Assembly (NCBI GenBank): GCA_964443135.1
Contig: CAYUBQ010000009.1
Location: 1-64,000 of the forward strand
Reading direction: 5' to 3'
Length of the DNA: 64,000 nucleotides
DNA from: JAIPEI01 sp964443135
GTDB taxonomy: Bacteria > Desulfobacterota > DSM-4660 > Desulfatiglandales > HGW-15
Below are positions 9,345 through 17,428 of the stretch, piece after piece (position 1 is the stretch's first letter; each line of letters starts with the position of its first letter). The translations under genes were made by a program, and so were the position numbers. Below the pieces are notes generated by a model, which made no database searches, had not been told where the DNA came from, and worked only from the letters and a program-made list of their open reading frames with translations.

Positions 9345-9359
9345 GGGCCGGAACGGCCC
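9345..9359 (+). other. Perfect hairpin just upstream of the bamF ribosome-binding site
   Basis: GGGCCG and CGGCCC form a six-pair stem with loop GAA in the 49-bp bamE-bamF gap. It is directly followed by a strong Shine-Dalgarno sequence AAAGGAGGTG (9361-9370). There is no T tract, so it is not a terminator. It may protect or separate segments of the operon mRNA or tune bamF translation. Confidence 0.45.
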
Positions 9360-9377
9360 CAAAGGAGGTGAGAGCGC

Positions 9378-10145
9378 ATGGGTGCAGAACAGCGGTTCGA
9401 ACCCAGACTGCTGGGCTTCGTGTGCCACTGGTGAGCATACGGTGCTGCAGACATGGCTGGAGTTTCCAGACTACAGTATTCGACGGAAATGCGGCTGATT
9501 CGCGTCATGTGTTCCGGCAGGGTGGACCCGGAGTTCGTGTTCCGGGCCTTCGCGAAGGGACTGGACGGCGTGTTCATCGGCGGGTGCCGGCTGGGTGAGT
9601 GCAACTACCTGACCCACGGAAACTATCATGCCCTCGCCACGAGCTATCTGTGCAAGAAGATCATGGAGCGGATCGGGCTGAACCCCGAAAGGCTCAGAAT
9701 CGAGTTCATGTCTTCCGGTGAGGGCATCCGCCTGGCCGAGGTGACCAACGATTTCTCTCGGCAGGTGAGGGAGATCGGCCCCCTGGGCGTCAGCGAGGGC
9801 ATGGACCGGAAGGAGCTGCAGTTCAAGCTCGAGAGCGTGAGGAGGCTGGTTCCCTACATCAAGCTGGTGGAGCGGGAGCGTCTGAGGGTCCCCGAGCCGT
9901 CGGAGGAGGCCTATCGGAGGTTCTACACCAGTGATGAGTTCGACCGGCTCTTTGATGCGTTGATCGGGGACAAGCTGGCCGTCAGTCAGATTTCGTTGCT
10001 TCTGGCGGAGCAACCCCGTTCGACCGCAGAGATCTCGAAGATCCTGAACTTGAATCCGTCCGACGTGTCCAGACACATGAGCGGCTCGTCCAGGCAGGGG
10101 CTGGTCCGATACGACGAGGGACGGAAGTGTTACGCCCTGGCCTGA
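9378..10145 (+). CDS. bamF: BamF, MvhD-like subunit with predicted selenocysteine (UGA 9432-9434) and C-terminal winged-helix domain
   Basis: A 255-residue protein with ATG 9378 behind AAAGGAGGTG. The first ~135 residues are an MvhD (F420-non-reducing hydrogenase delta subunit) domain, which binds a [2Fe-2S] cluster and passes electrons to HdrA. The family motif CxWC appears as FVCHW-U-AYGAADMAGV, with TGA at residue 19, and IRVMCSGRVD plus GGCRLGECNY follow. The frame is open and conserved on both sides of the TGA. Residues ~190-255 look like a winged helix-turn-helix (STAEISKILNLNPSDVSRHM), unusual for an electron carrier. It sits between BamE and the NADH-linked BamGHI subunits. Confidence 0.9.
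9457..9469 (+). promoter_or_regulatory. Bacterial SECIS-like hairpin of bamF
   Basis: CTGG (9457-9460) and CCAG (9466-9469) pair around AGTTT, or CTGGA/TCCAG around GTT. The loop lies about 26 bases downstream of the UGA at 9432-9434 and contains GU. The stem is short, so this is weaker than the bamE element, but position and loop fit a bacterial SECIS. Confidence 0.5.
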
Positions 10146-10168
10146 GGCGGGAGTCGGGAAAAGAGAAG

Positions 10169-10651
10169 ATGGAAAACGAACAGATTGGGCAAACGGGGAT
10201 GGACAACGACAAGATCGATCGGTTCATCGACAGGCACGACGCTGAACCCAGTTCTCTGATTCAGATCCTTCTGGACATTCAGAGCGACTACCATTGGCTC
10301 CCTGCAGACGTCCTGAAGCGGATCGCCGAAAGACTGCAGGTCCCCATGACCCGGATTCTGCACATCGCGACCTTCTACAAGGCCTTCAGCCTGGTACCCA
10401 AGGGACGCCACGAGGTGCACATCTGCATGGGCACCGCCTGTCACGTCCGCGGGGCGCCCCGCGTCCTCGACACGATCCAGGATCTGACGGGGATCAAGCC
10501 CGGAGAAACGGACCTGGACCTGAAGTTCAGCCTGGAGACCGTGAACTGCCTCGGATGCTGCGCTCTGGGGCCGGTGGTGGAGGTCGACGGAAAGACGCAC
10601 GGAAAGATGTCGCCGGGCCAGACAGCTGACGTCTTGAAACACTACGAATAG
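10169..10651 (+). CDS. bamG: BamG, NuoE-like [2Fe-2S] subunit
   Basis: A 160-residue NuoE-type protein: an N-terminal helical bundle and a C-terminal thioredoxin-like ferredoxin fold. The [2Fe-2S] ligands are visible as ICMGTACHVRGAP and, about 40 residues later, VNCLGCCALGP. In complex I and NAD-linked hydrogenases NuoE partners NuoF. Here it should pair with BamH for NAD(H) electron transfer. ATG 10169 follows AAAGAGAAG; an upstream in-frame extension overlaps bamF and is rejected. Confidence 0.93.
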   Translation: MENEQIGQTGMDNDKIDRFIDRHDAEPSSLIQILLDIQSDYHWLPADVLKRIAERLQVPMTRILHIATFYKAFSLVPKGRHEVHICMGTACHVRGAPRVLDTIQDLTGIKPGETDLDLKFSLETVNCLGCCALGPVVEVDGKTHGKMSPGQTADVLKHYE

Positions 10652-10660
10652 GGAGAGACG

Positions 10661-12592
10661 ATGCCGCGAATCCATTCGCCCGCTGAGTTGGAGGAATACC
10701 GGAAGCGCATCCTGTCCGAAAGGGATCCGAGCAAGCCCTGCATTACGCTCTGTTCCGGGTCTGCCTGCCAGGCTTCCGGCAGTGGAGACGTTGCCGCACG
10801 GATCGAGGAGGAGATTGCTCGACAGGGCCTCGGGGAGAAGGTGGATGTGCGGAGGACCGGCTGCCACGGTTACTGTGAGAGAGGTCCGATCATTGTGATT
10901 CACCCCGAGGAGATCTGTTACTTTCAGATCACGCCGGAGGACATCCCCGAGATCGTCTCCGAGACCATCGGGGAGAAGAAGATCATCGAGCGTCTGCTCT
11001 ATCAGGACCCCGAAACGGGCGAAAAGGTCGTCCACGAGTCGGACATTCCCTTCTACAAGCATCAGGAGCGGCTGGTCTTCGGCTACAACGGCAGCATCGA
11101 TCCCAAGAGCATCGACGACTATCTGGCGATCGGCGGATACGCCGCCCTGGCCAAGGCGCTCTCCGGGATGAGCCCCGAGGAGGTCGTCGAGGAGGTCAAA
11201 AAGGCCAACCTGAGGGGGCGGGGCGGCGGCGGGTTTCCCGCCGGCCGGAAGTGGGAAGGGTCCCGCAACGCCCAAGAGGAGCCCAAGTATGTGATCGTCA
11301 ACGCAGACGAGGGGGATCCCGGGGCCTACATGGACAGAAGCCTTCTCGAAGGAAATCCTCACTCGATCCTCGAGGGCCTGACCATCGGGGCCTATGCCAT
11401 CGGCTCCAACGAGGGGTATATCTATGTCCGGCAGGAGTATCCCCTGGCCGTTGAAAACGTGAACCTCGCCATCCGGAAGGCCGAGGAGTACGGCTTCCTG
11501 GGGAAGGACATTCTGGGCTCCGGCTTCGATTTCGTGGTGAAGGTCCACCAGGGGGCCGGCGCTTTCGTGTGCGGTGAGTCGACAGCCCTGATGACCGCCC
11601 TGGAAGGCAAGACCGGCGAGCCGCGTCCCAAGTACATTCGATCCAACATCAAGGGCCTCTGGAACAAGCCCAGCGTCTTGAACAATGTCGAGACGTGGGC
11701 CAATGTTCCTCTGATCATCAACAAGGGCGCGGACTGGTACACGCAGTACGGGACCGAGGGAAGCAAGGGCACCAAGATCTTTTCCCTGGTGGGCAAGATC
11801 ACCAATACCGGTCTCGTGGAAGTTCCCATGGGCACCACCCTGAAAGACATCATCTACAAGATCGGCGGTGGAATCCCGGGGGGCAAGCGGTTCAAGGCGG
11901 TGCAGACCGGGGGGCCCTCCGGCGGATGCATCCCCGAGCATTTGCTGGACCTGGAGGTCGGTTTCGACGAGCTCACGAATGCCGGCTCCATGATGGGTTC
12001 CGGTGGGATGATCATCATGGACGAGGACACCTGCATGGTGGATGTGGCCAGGTACTTCCTCGACTTTCTAACGGATGAGTCGTGCGGGAAGTGCGTTCCG
12101 TGCCGGGAGGGCATGAGGCAGATGCTCAAGATCCTCACGAACATCACGGAGGGCAGGGGACGGGAGGGGGACATCGAGCTTCTGGAGGCGCTGTCCGAGA
12201 CCGCCATCGAGGCATCCCTCTGCGCCCTGGGCAAGAGCGCCCCGAACCCGTTTCTGAGCACGCTGAACTACTTCAGAGACGAGTACGAGGCCCACATCAA
12301 GGAGAAGCGATGCCCGGCCCTCTCCTGCAAGGAGCTGATCTCCTTTTACATCGACCCGGCCAAATGCCAGGCCTGCATGATCTGCGCCCGGAAATGCCCT
12401 GTCGACGCCATCGACGGGGCCAAGAAGAAGATCCACATCATTGACCAGGCAAAGTGCACGAAGTGCGGAACCTGCTTTGAGGTCTGTCCTTCGAAGTTCA
12501 GCGCGGTGAGGAAGATCTCCGGCGAGCCCGTTCCGGAGCCGATACCGGAAGAAGAGAGAACGATCGTGAGAAAGAGCAAGAAAAATGAGTGA
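10661..12592 (+). CDS. bamH: BamH, NuoF-like NADH/FMN/Fe-S subunit
   Basis: A 643-residue NuoF-type subunit. In order: an N-terminal thioredoxin-like [2Fe-2S] domain (LCSGSACQASG, then TGCHGYCERGP); the NADH-binding Gly-rich motif GRGGGGFPAGRKWE near residue 185; the FMN region NADEGDPGAY; the NuoF [4Fe-4S] motif CGKCVPCREG near 474; and a C-terminal two-cluster ferredoxin (CQACMICARKCP, CTKCGTCFEVCP) at about 568-610. The same arrangement is known in HoxF/HndC-type bifurcating enzymes. It probably binds NAD(H) at the periphery of the Bam complex. The stop overlaps the bamI start by 8 bp. Confidence 0.94.
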   Translation: MPRIHSPAELEEYRKRILSERDPSKPCITLCSGSACQASGSGDVAARIEEEIARQGLGEKVDVRRTGCHGYCERGPIIVIHPEEICYFQITPEDIPEIVSETIGEKKIIERLLYQDPETGEKVVHESDIPFYKHQERLVFGYNGSIDPKSIDDYLAIGGYAALAKALSGMSPEEVVEEVKKANLRGRGGGGFPAGRKWEGSRNAQEEPKYVIVNADEGDPGAYMDRSLLEGNPHSILEGLTIGAYAIGSNEGYIYVRQEYPLAVENVNLAIRKAEEYGFLGKDILGSGFDFVVKVHQGAGAFVCGESTALMTALEGKTGEPRPKYIRSNIKGLWNKPSVLNNVETWANVPLIINKGADWYTQYGTEGSKGTKIFSLVGKITNTGLVEVPMGTTLKDIIYKIGGGIPGGKRFKAVQTGGPSGGCIPEHLLDLEVGFDELTNAGSMMGSGGMIIMDEDTCMVDVARYFLDFLTDESCGKCVPCREGMRQMLKILTNITEGRGREGDIELLEALSETAIEASLCALGKSAPNPFLSTLNYFRDEYEAHIKEKRCPALSCKELISFYIDPAKCQACMICARKCPVDAIDGAKKKIHIIDQAKCTKCGTCFEVCPSKFSAVRKISGEPVPEPIPEEERTIVRKSKKNE

Positions 12593-13181
12593 AATCCAGC
12601 TGCAGATCGACGGGATGGACGTTCGGGCGAAGGACGGGATGACATTGCTCGAAGCGGCTCAGAGTGCGGGGATCTTCATCCCGACCCTGTGTCACCACGA
12701 GAAACTGGAACCTTTCGGGGCATGCCGAATCTGCATCGTTGAGGTCGAGGACCGAGGCTGGACCAAGCTGGTTGTCTCCTGCGTGTTCCCGGTGGCCGAC
12801 GACCTCATCGTGAGAACCCGTTCCGAGAAGGTGGATCGGATCCGCAAGATGATCCTGGAGCTGATGCTGGCTCATGCGCCGGATTCCCCTGACCTCCGGG
12901 AGTTGGCAGGAGAGTACGGCGCGGACAAAGACCGCTTCGAGAAAGAGGCTTCTTTCTGCATTCACTGCGGTCTTTGTGTCAGATACTGCGCCGAGGTCAA
13001 GGGGAAGCACGCCATCGGATTCGTGGACCGGGGGATGCGGAAGGAGATCAGCTTCGTTCCCGAGATCGCCGCGAAGGAGTGCTGGGACTGCAAGGAGTGC
13101 TTCCCCCTCTGCCCCACGGAGGCCCTGCAGGCGGCTTACGTTTTGACCCAGTCTCTCTCGACACCGAAGCCGTCTTCATGA
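12585..13181 (+). CDS. bamI: BamI, NuoG-N-terminus-like Fe-S subunit
   Basis: A 198-residue protein corresponding to the N-terminal part of NuoG. It has a [2Fe-2S] plant-type ferredoxin fold (CHHEKLEPFGACRICIVEV and a later VSCVFP), a probable His/Cys cluster region, and two [4Fe-4S] motifs, CIHCGLCVRYC and CWDCKECFPLCP. It should wire BamGH to the HdrA-like centre. This is the last gene of the operon. The following 180 bp (13182-13361) are GC-rich and hold no gene I can recognise, only a GGCTTC/GAAGCC hairpin near 13330-13346 without a T tract. Confidence 0.92.
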   Translation: MSEIQLQIDGMDVRAKDGMTLLEAAQSAGIFIPTLCHHEKLEPFGACRICIVEVEDRGWTKLVVSCVFPVADDLIVRTRSEKVDRIRKMILELMLAHAPDSPDLRELAGEYGADKDRFEKEASFCIHCGLCVRYCAEVKGKHAIGFVDRGMRKEISFVPEIAAKECWDCKECFPLCPTEALQAAYVLTQSLSTPKPSS

Positions 13182-13361
13182 GGAACCCGAGTCGTTTCCA
13201 GGGTCTCGCAAGCGGTGCCCGTCGGCGTCCGCCGCCCCCGCCCCGGACCTCTCTTTGATCTTGAATTCCCCGCCGCACGCTGCCGTGGTCAAGGGGCTCT
13301 TCCCTTCCTGCCCCAGGTGCTGCCGCCGGGGCTTCAAACCGAAGCCGGGGGATCCGGCCCC

Positions 13362-14648
13362 GTGAGTTACCCTCGAACAGCTTACGTTCTCCTGTGGTTC
13401 CCGAAGGCGTCGGAGACCTTTGTCTTCACGGAGACGGCCCTTCTCCGGGAGAGGGGGCTTCCGTTGAAGGTGTTCACCCTCTACGGGGCCTCGCGGAGGG
13501 ACTGGTCTCCTGAAATGCGCGCATCCGGCGCCCGGGACGTCTCCCGGCTCGGGATTTCTTACCTCAAGCACGCACACGCCGACGCGGCCTACTGGTGGGT
13601 GCATCGAAAAAAGGAGACCATGGACCTTTTCAAGGTCGTGCTCTCCGCCGGGTTCTACGGGATGGAAAAGACCGGAGAGAACCTGTGGGCGATGCTCTGC
13701 TCCTTTCGTCTCGCCCGCTGCTTTCAAAGCGAGAGGATCGAGCACATTCACGCACCCTGGGCCAGCGGCCCGGCTACGGCCGCATGGGCGGCTTCGAGGC
13801 TGACGGGCATCCCGTTCAGCTTCACGGCGAGGGCGTGGGACGTGGATCCTCCGGACGGGCTCCTGGGTCGCAAGATCCGGGACGCCGGCTTCGTGAGGAG
13901 CGAGAGCCGGTACAACATCAAGCAGCTGATCGATATCGCCCCACAGCACGCCGGCAAGATCGTGCTGACCTACAACAGCGCGACGTGGGGGGCCGTGGGA
14001 CAGGCGCCCGTAGACATGACACCGCCCTACCGGCTCCTGGCGGTGGGGCGCTTCGTTGGAAAAAAGGGCTTCGACCTTCTTCTCCTGGCGTGCGGGCTGC
14101 TCAGGGACGCGGGCGTCGACTTCCGCCTGACCCTGGCCGGGGATGGTCCCTTGAGGAGGAAGCTGGCCCGCCTCGCCGGGAGGCTGGGGCTTTCCCCGAT
14201 GGTTTCGTTTCCCGGCTTCGTCCGGCACGACGAGCTCAAGACCCATTTCCTGTCCGCGGACATCTTTCTCATGCCCAGCGTCCGCGATGCCTCGGGCGAC
14301 CGGGACGGTCTGCCGAACGTGATCACCGAGGCCCTGCTTCACCGCGTGCCCGTGATCGCCACCGACCTCGCCGGCATTCCCGAGATCATCGAGGACCGCG
14401 TCACCGGGCTCCTGATCCGGCAGCGCGATCCGGCGGCCATAGCGAAAGCCGTTCAGACCCTGATTGGGGACAGAGCTTTGGCCGTGCACATGGCGGAGGC
14501 GGGGCGATCCAGGGCCTTGATGCAGTTCGATCCGGCGAGGAACACCGAGAGGATCCTGAATCTGTACGCCGTTCGGAACCACCCTGATCGCCGTTCGGAG
14601 GCGAGCCGTCCCGGGAAGGGAAAACCCGAGGGGTCCGGTGGCGCCTGA
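13362..14648 (+). CDS. GT4-type glycosyltransferase (WcaL/AmsK-like)
   Basis: A 428-residue GT-B glycosyltransferase. The N-terminal half shows FPKASETFVFTETALLRERG and, later, HIHAPWASGPATAAWAASRL, a pattern of colanic-acid/amylovoran-type family 4 enzymes. The C-terminal half has LLAVGRFVGKKGFDLLL and PNVITEALLHRVPVIATDLA with the EX7E-like nucleotide-sugar site. It transfers a sugar, probably from a nucleotide donor, to a lipid-linked glycan or glycolipid. The GTG at 13362 is taken because homology starts at YPRTAYVLLWFPK; the open frame upstream is uncharacteristic. It overlaps the next glycosyltransferase by 11 bp, so the two are co-translated. Confidence 0.85.
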   Translation: MSYPRTAYVLLWFPKASETFVFTETALLRERGLPLKVFTLYGASRRDWSPEMRASGARDVSRLGISYLKHAHADAAYWWVHRKKETMDLFKVVLSAGFYGMEKTGENLWAMLCSFRLARCFQSERIEHIHAPWASGPATAAWAASRLTGIPFSFTARAWDVDPPDGLLGRKIRDAGFVRSESRYNIKQLIDIAPQHAGKIVLTYNSATWGAVGQAPVDMTPPYRLLAVGRFVGKKGFDLLLLACGLLRDAGVDFRLTLAGDGPLRRKLARLAGRLGLSPMVSFPGFVRHDELKTHFLSADIFLMPSVRDASGDRDGLPNVITEALLHRVPVIATDLAGIPEIIEDRVTGLLIRQRDPAAIAKAVQTLIGDRALAVHMAEAGRSRALMQFDPARNTERILNLYAVRNHPDRRSEASRPGKGKPEGSGGA

Positions 14649-15756
14649 GAACGGAGCGGACAAGAGGGTGGATCGCCTGCCCGTCAAACTGGTGCTGCTG
14701 CTCCAGGACCTCGAGTTCGGTGGGACGCAGCGGTATGGGTTCTCTTTGCTGAGGCACCTGGATCGAAGCCGGTTCTCGCCTCGTCTTTGGGTCCTGCGGG
14801 GAGGGGGGGAGCCGGTTCCCCGAGACCATCTCTGCGGGTTCCCGGTCGTGCGGATGTCCCATGCCCGTCGCGTGGGCCCCCGGGCCGTCCTCCGGGTCGC
14901 ATCGCACCTGGTCCGGTGCCGTCCCGACATCCTGTACACCCTGACCGTGGTGCCCAACATCTGGGGCCGGATCCTGGGAAGGGCCGCCGGGGTGCCGGTG
15001 ATCGTATCCGGCTATCGCAGCCTCCTGCCGAGACAGAAAGAACGGTGGCTCTGGCCCCTGAGCCGGCGGATCATCTGCAACGCGCGGGTGCTCGAAGGGA
15101 TCATGGTTCGCAGATTTCGGGTGGACCCGAACCGCGTCGTGGTCATTCCCAATGCGGTGGACACGGCGCGGTTCTCTCCCGGACAAGAGGAGAGGACCCC
15201 GTTCCCCTCGGTCCTGTACGTCGGGCGCCTGGTGGACGAAAAGGATCCCTTGACGCTTCTCCGTGCCTTCCGCATCGTGTCCGGCCGGCACCCGGACGCC
15301 CGCCTGACCCTGGTCGGAAACGGCCGCCTGAGGCCAAAGGTCGAGAAGGCCATCCGTTCTTTCTCCCTTCAATCCCGGGTCGCCTGTCTGCGCGGGACCG
15401 GAGACATCCTGCCCCACCTGCGAAAGGCGTGGATCTTCGCCCTCCCCTCGCGCAGGGAGGCGTCTCCGCACGTCGTGATGGAGGCCATGGCGGCCGGCCT
15501 CCCCGTGGTGGCCACGCGCGTGGGGGGCGTTCCGGAACTCGTCGAGGACGGCCGAACCGGCTTCCTCGTGAGACCCGGTCGCCCGGCCGAGCTGGCCTCG
15601 GCCATGGAGGAGATCCTGATCGACGGCCGGAAACGCCGGGAAATGGGGTTCAACGCGCGGCGCGAGATGCTCTCCCGGCCCACGCCGGAGGAGATGGTGA
15701 GGAAGACCGAAGCCGTTTTCATGGAGGCCCTGGACGAGGTGTTCCGATCCTCCTGA
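14638..15756 (+). CDS. GT4-type glycosyltransferase
   Basis: A 372-residue GT-B retaining glycosyltransferase. It has the N-terminal LVLLLQDLEFGGTQRYGFSL motif (the GGxxR/GGTQ donor-side loop), then NIWGRILGRAAGVPVIVS, and the C-terminal VLYVGRLVDEKDPLTLLRAF and PSRREASPHVVMEAMAAGLP blocks of family 4. Starting GTG 14638 overlaps the previous stop. The gene ends convergently, overlapping the minus-strand flippase gene by 38 bp. The acceptor is unknown; genomic context suggests a membrane glycolipid or polysaccharide. Confidence 0.86.
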   Translation: MAPENGADKRVDRLPVKLVLLLQDLEFGGTQRYGFSLLRHLDRSRFSPRLWVLRGGGEPVPRDHLCGFPVVRMSHARRVGPRAVLRVASHLVRCRPDILYTLTVVPNIWGRILGRAAGVPVIVSGYRSLLPRQKERWLWPLSRRIICNARVLEGIMVRRFRVDPNRVVVIPNAVDTARFSPGQEERTPFPSVLYVGRLVDEKDPLTLLRAFRIVSGRHPDARLTLVGNGRLRPKVEKAIRSFSLQSRVACLRGTGDILPHLRKAWIFALPSRREASPHVVMEAMAAGLPVVATRVGGVPELVEDGRTGFLVRPGRPAELASAMEEILIDGRKRREMGFNARREMLSRPTPEEMVRKTEAVFMEALDEVFRSS

Positions 15757-17128
15757 CGATCAGGCCGTACACGACAAGGGCCCCGAGCGACGCACTGTAC
15801 AGCTCGAGCCGATAGAACGACAAAAAGACCACGGCTGCGGGCAGGAGGGGTTTCAGAAGGCGTTTCAGCTCGTTCCGTTGGAGGAGTGAAAAGGCGGGCC
15901 GGGCCAGGGAGAGGAGACCGATGGACAGAACGCCCCGGCAGATCAACAGGTTCGCCGCAGCCCCCACGGATCCCCAGGCCGGGATCAGGAACAGTCCGGA
16001 GGCGATGCTCAACGTGACCGGGATCCAGTGGATCAGGAGCATCTGTCTCTCCCGCCCCGTCGCGAAAAAGACGAAGATGAGGTAGTTGTTGACGAACGAG
16101 AACAGGACCGAAGGTCCGAGGAGTCTCAAGGGGGGCACGGACGCGGTGTAGTCCGGCCCGAAGAACAGAACGAGGATCATTCCTCCCCACGTGCTCAGGA
16201 AAAAGGCCACTGCTGTTCCGTGGATCACGAGATGGCCGAAGTATCCCTGCACGATTTCCGGAAAAGCCTCCCTCCGCTTTCGCACGGCCGCTGCAAGCTC
16301 CGGGTACAGCACCGCACCCACCACCAGCTGGGCCACGAGTCCCGAAAAGCTGCCGGCCAGCTCCGATGCGGCGCCATAGTAGGCCACCTCGGAAAGGGAG
16401 TGATATTGCTTCAGCAGAAAGATCTGGACCTGATTGTAGAAAGCGCCCATCAGGACGACACCGGCGATCTGGAGAATGGAGCGCAGCTGTCCGGGCGGGA
16501 GCAGGGTCCCGATGTCGAAGCTCCCCGGCCTGAAACCCATCCGGAACGCGCCGGTCACGGAGAAGGCCAGTTTCAGGCTGCTGCCGATGAGCAGAAAAAG
16601 GGCGAACACGACGATCCCGGCGTGCAGGTAAAGGCACGCCGCCCCGTACAGAGCCCCAGCCAGATTGGAAACCGCGCGGCAGCCGCCTTCCCGCACCTGA
16701 CGACCCTCGGCACGGAACAGATTGAAAAAGGCATCGCTGATGCTGTCCATGGCCTTGCCGCCGACAATGACGACCACCACGGCGGACTGGACGCTTTCCC
16801 ATCCCTTCATCAGGGCGAAACCGACGAGGCTGATCAGGATGAAGACGCCCAGCCCCGCCTTGATCTCGACCATGCGCGTCAGCAGGGGGCCCCTGGAGAC
16901 CTCGTCCCCGGAGAACTGCCTGAGCGCGAAGTCGTCGAGGCCCAGTGAAAGGACCGCCCTCACCATGCCGGCCACCCCGGCTCCGAGCACGAACAGGCCG
17001 TAACCGGACCGGTCGGTCCGCGCGAGCCACAGGAGCAGCCCCGCCTGGAGGAGGTCCTGTAGGACCCTGCCGGCGGAGAGAGAGAGGATCTTGGGCCAAA
17101 AGCCCCTGGCCGGGGGAGGAGCAGGCAT
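15719..17128 (-). CDS. Wzx-like polysaccharide/lipid flippase
   Basis: A 469-residue polytopic protein with about 12-14 hydrophobic segments, of the MOP superfamily (polysaccharide biosynthesis/Wzx). The start region ILSLSAGRVLQDLLQAGLLLWLARTD and the internal GFALMKGWESV and LKQYHSLSEVAYYGAASELA segments fit this family. It is expected to flip an undecaprenyl-linked or other glycolipid across the inner membrane, in line with the adjacent glycosyltransferases. ATG 17128 is chosen. The frame is open upstream, but that extension has no membrane-protein character and overlaps the intergenic repeat. Confidence 0.8.
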   Translation of the reverse strand: MPAPPPARGFWPKILSLSAGRVLQDLLQAGLLLWLARTDRSGYGLFVLGAGVAGMVRAVLSLGLDDFALRQFSGDEVSRGPLLTRMVEIKAGLGVFILISLVGFALMKGWESVQSAVVVVIVGGKAMDSISDAFFNLFRAEGRQVREGGCRAVSNLAGALYGAACLYLHAGIVVFALFLLIGSSLKLAFSVTGAFRMGFRPGSFDIGTLLPPGQLRSILQIAGVVLMGAFYNQVQIFLLKQYHSLSEVAYYGAASELAGSFSGLVAQLVVGAVLYPELAAAVRKRREAFPEIVQGYFGHLVIHGTAVAFFLSTWGGMILVLFFGPDYTASVPPLRLLGPSVLFSFVNNYLIFVFFATGRERQMLLIHWIPVTLSIASGLFLIPAWGSVGAAANLLICRGVLSIGLLSLARPAFSLLQRNELKRLLKPLLPAAVVFLSFYRLELYSASLGALVVYGLIVRRIGTPRPGPP

Positions 17129-17209
17129 GATGACGGGATTTTGCTCGAAAGCATGGGCCCGTGTCCACCGGAAACGGTGTGCGGGAATCCCCGGGAACAC
17201 ACTCACAGC

Positions 17210-17238
17210 TTGACATGGCGGCACCCCAGCGATTAAAA
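17210..17238 (+). promoter_or_regulatory. Candidate sigma-70 promoter for the TolC-DevBCA export operon
   Basis: TTGACA at 17210-17215 and TTAAAA at 17233-17238 with an ideal 17-bp spacer, pointing at the TolC gene. It lies in the 300-bp space between the divergent flippase and TolC genes. The rest of that space is mostly a dispersed repeat copy (17315-17414). Confidence 0.5.
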
Positions 17239-17314
17239 GGGGACGTCGGCCCCCGAGCGGGGCGCAGAACCATGGTCGACGTCCCGGCTCTCCTCCCCCT
17301 GATCCCGAAAGGAA

Positions 17315-17414
17315 ATGGAGTCGTAAAAGGCCCGAAGCTTCGAGATCTGTCTCCGGGGTTTCCTTCGTCACAGCGTACCCGGCGGCGGGTGAGCGGGTTC
17401 TTGCGAATCTGTCA
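17315..17414 (+). repeat. Dispersed ~100-bp element with inverted-repeat ends, copy 1
   Basis: It starts ATGGAGTCGTAAAAGGCCCG and ends GAGCGGGTTCTTGCGAATC-TGTCA. It aligns along its length with 43992-44095 and, in reverse complement, with 57300-57402, sharing the blocks TCGAGATCTG, CGGCGG(G/A)TGAGCGG and TTGCG(A/G)AT. The two ends are imperfect inverted repeats. It ends just before the AAAGGG ribosome-binding site of the TolC gene, so the element probably lies in its mRNA leader. Confidence 0.75.
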
Positions 17415-17428
17415 AAAGGGTGTTCCGA

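Noticed and set aside
6161..9604. Minus-strand open frame of 1147 codons opposite bamE
   Set aside because: It is a shadow of high-GC coding bias; the plus strand carries clear HdrA motifs and FAD sites, and the minus frame has no recognisable domain.
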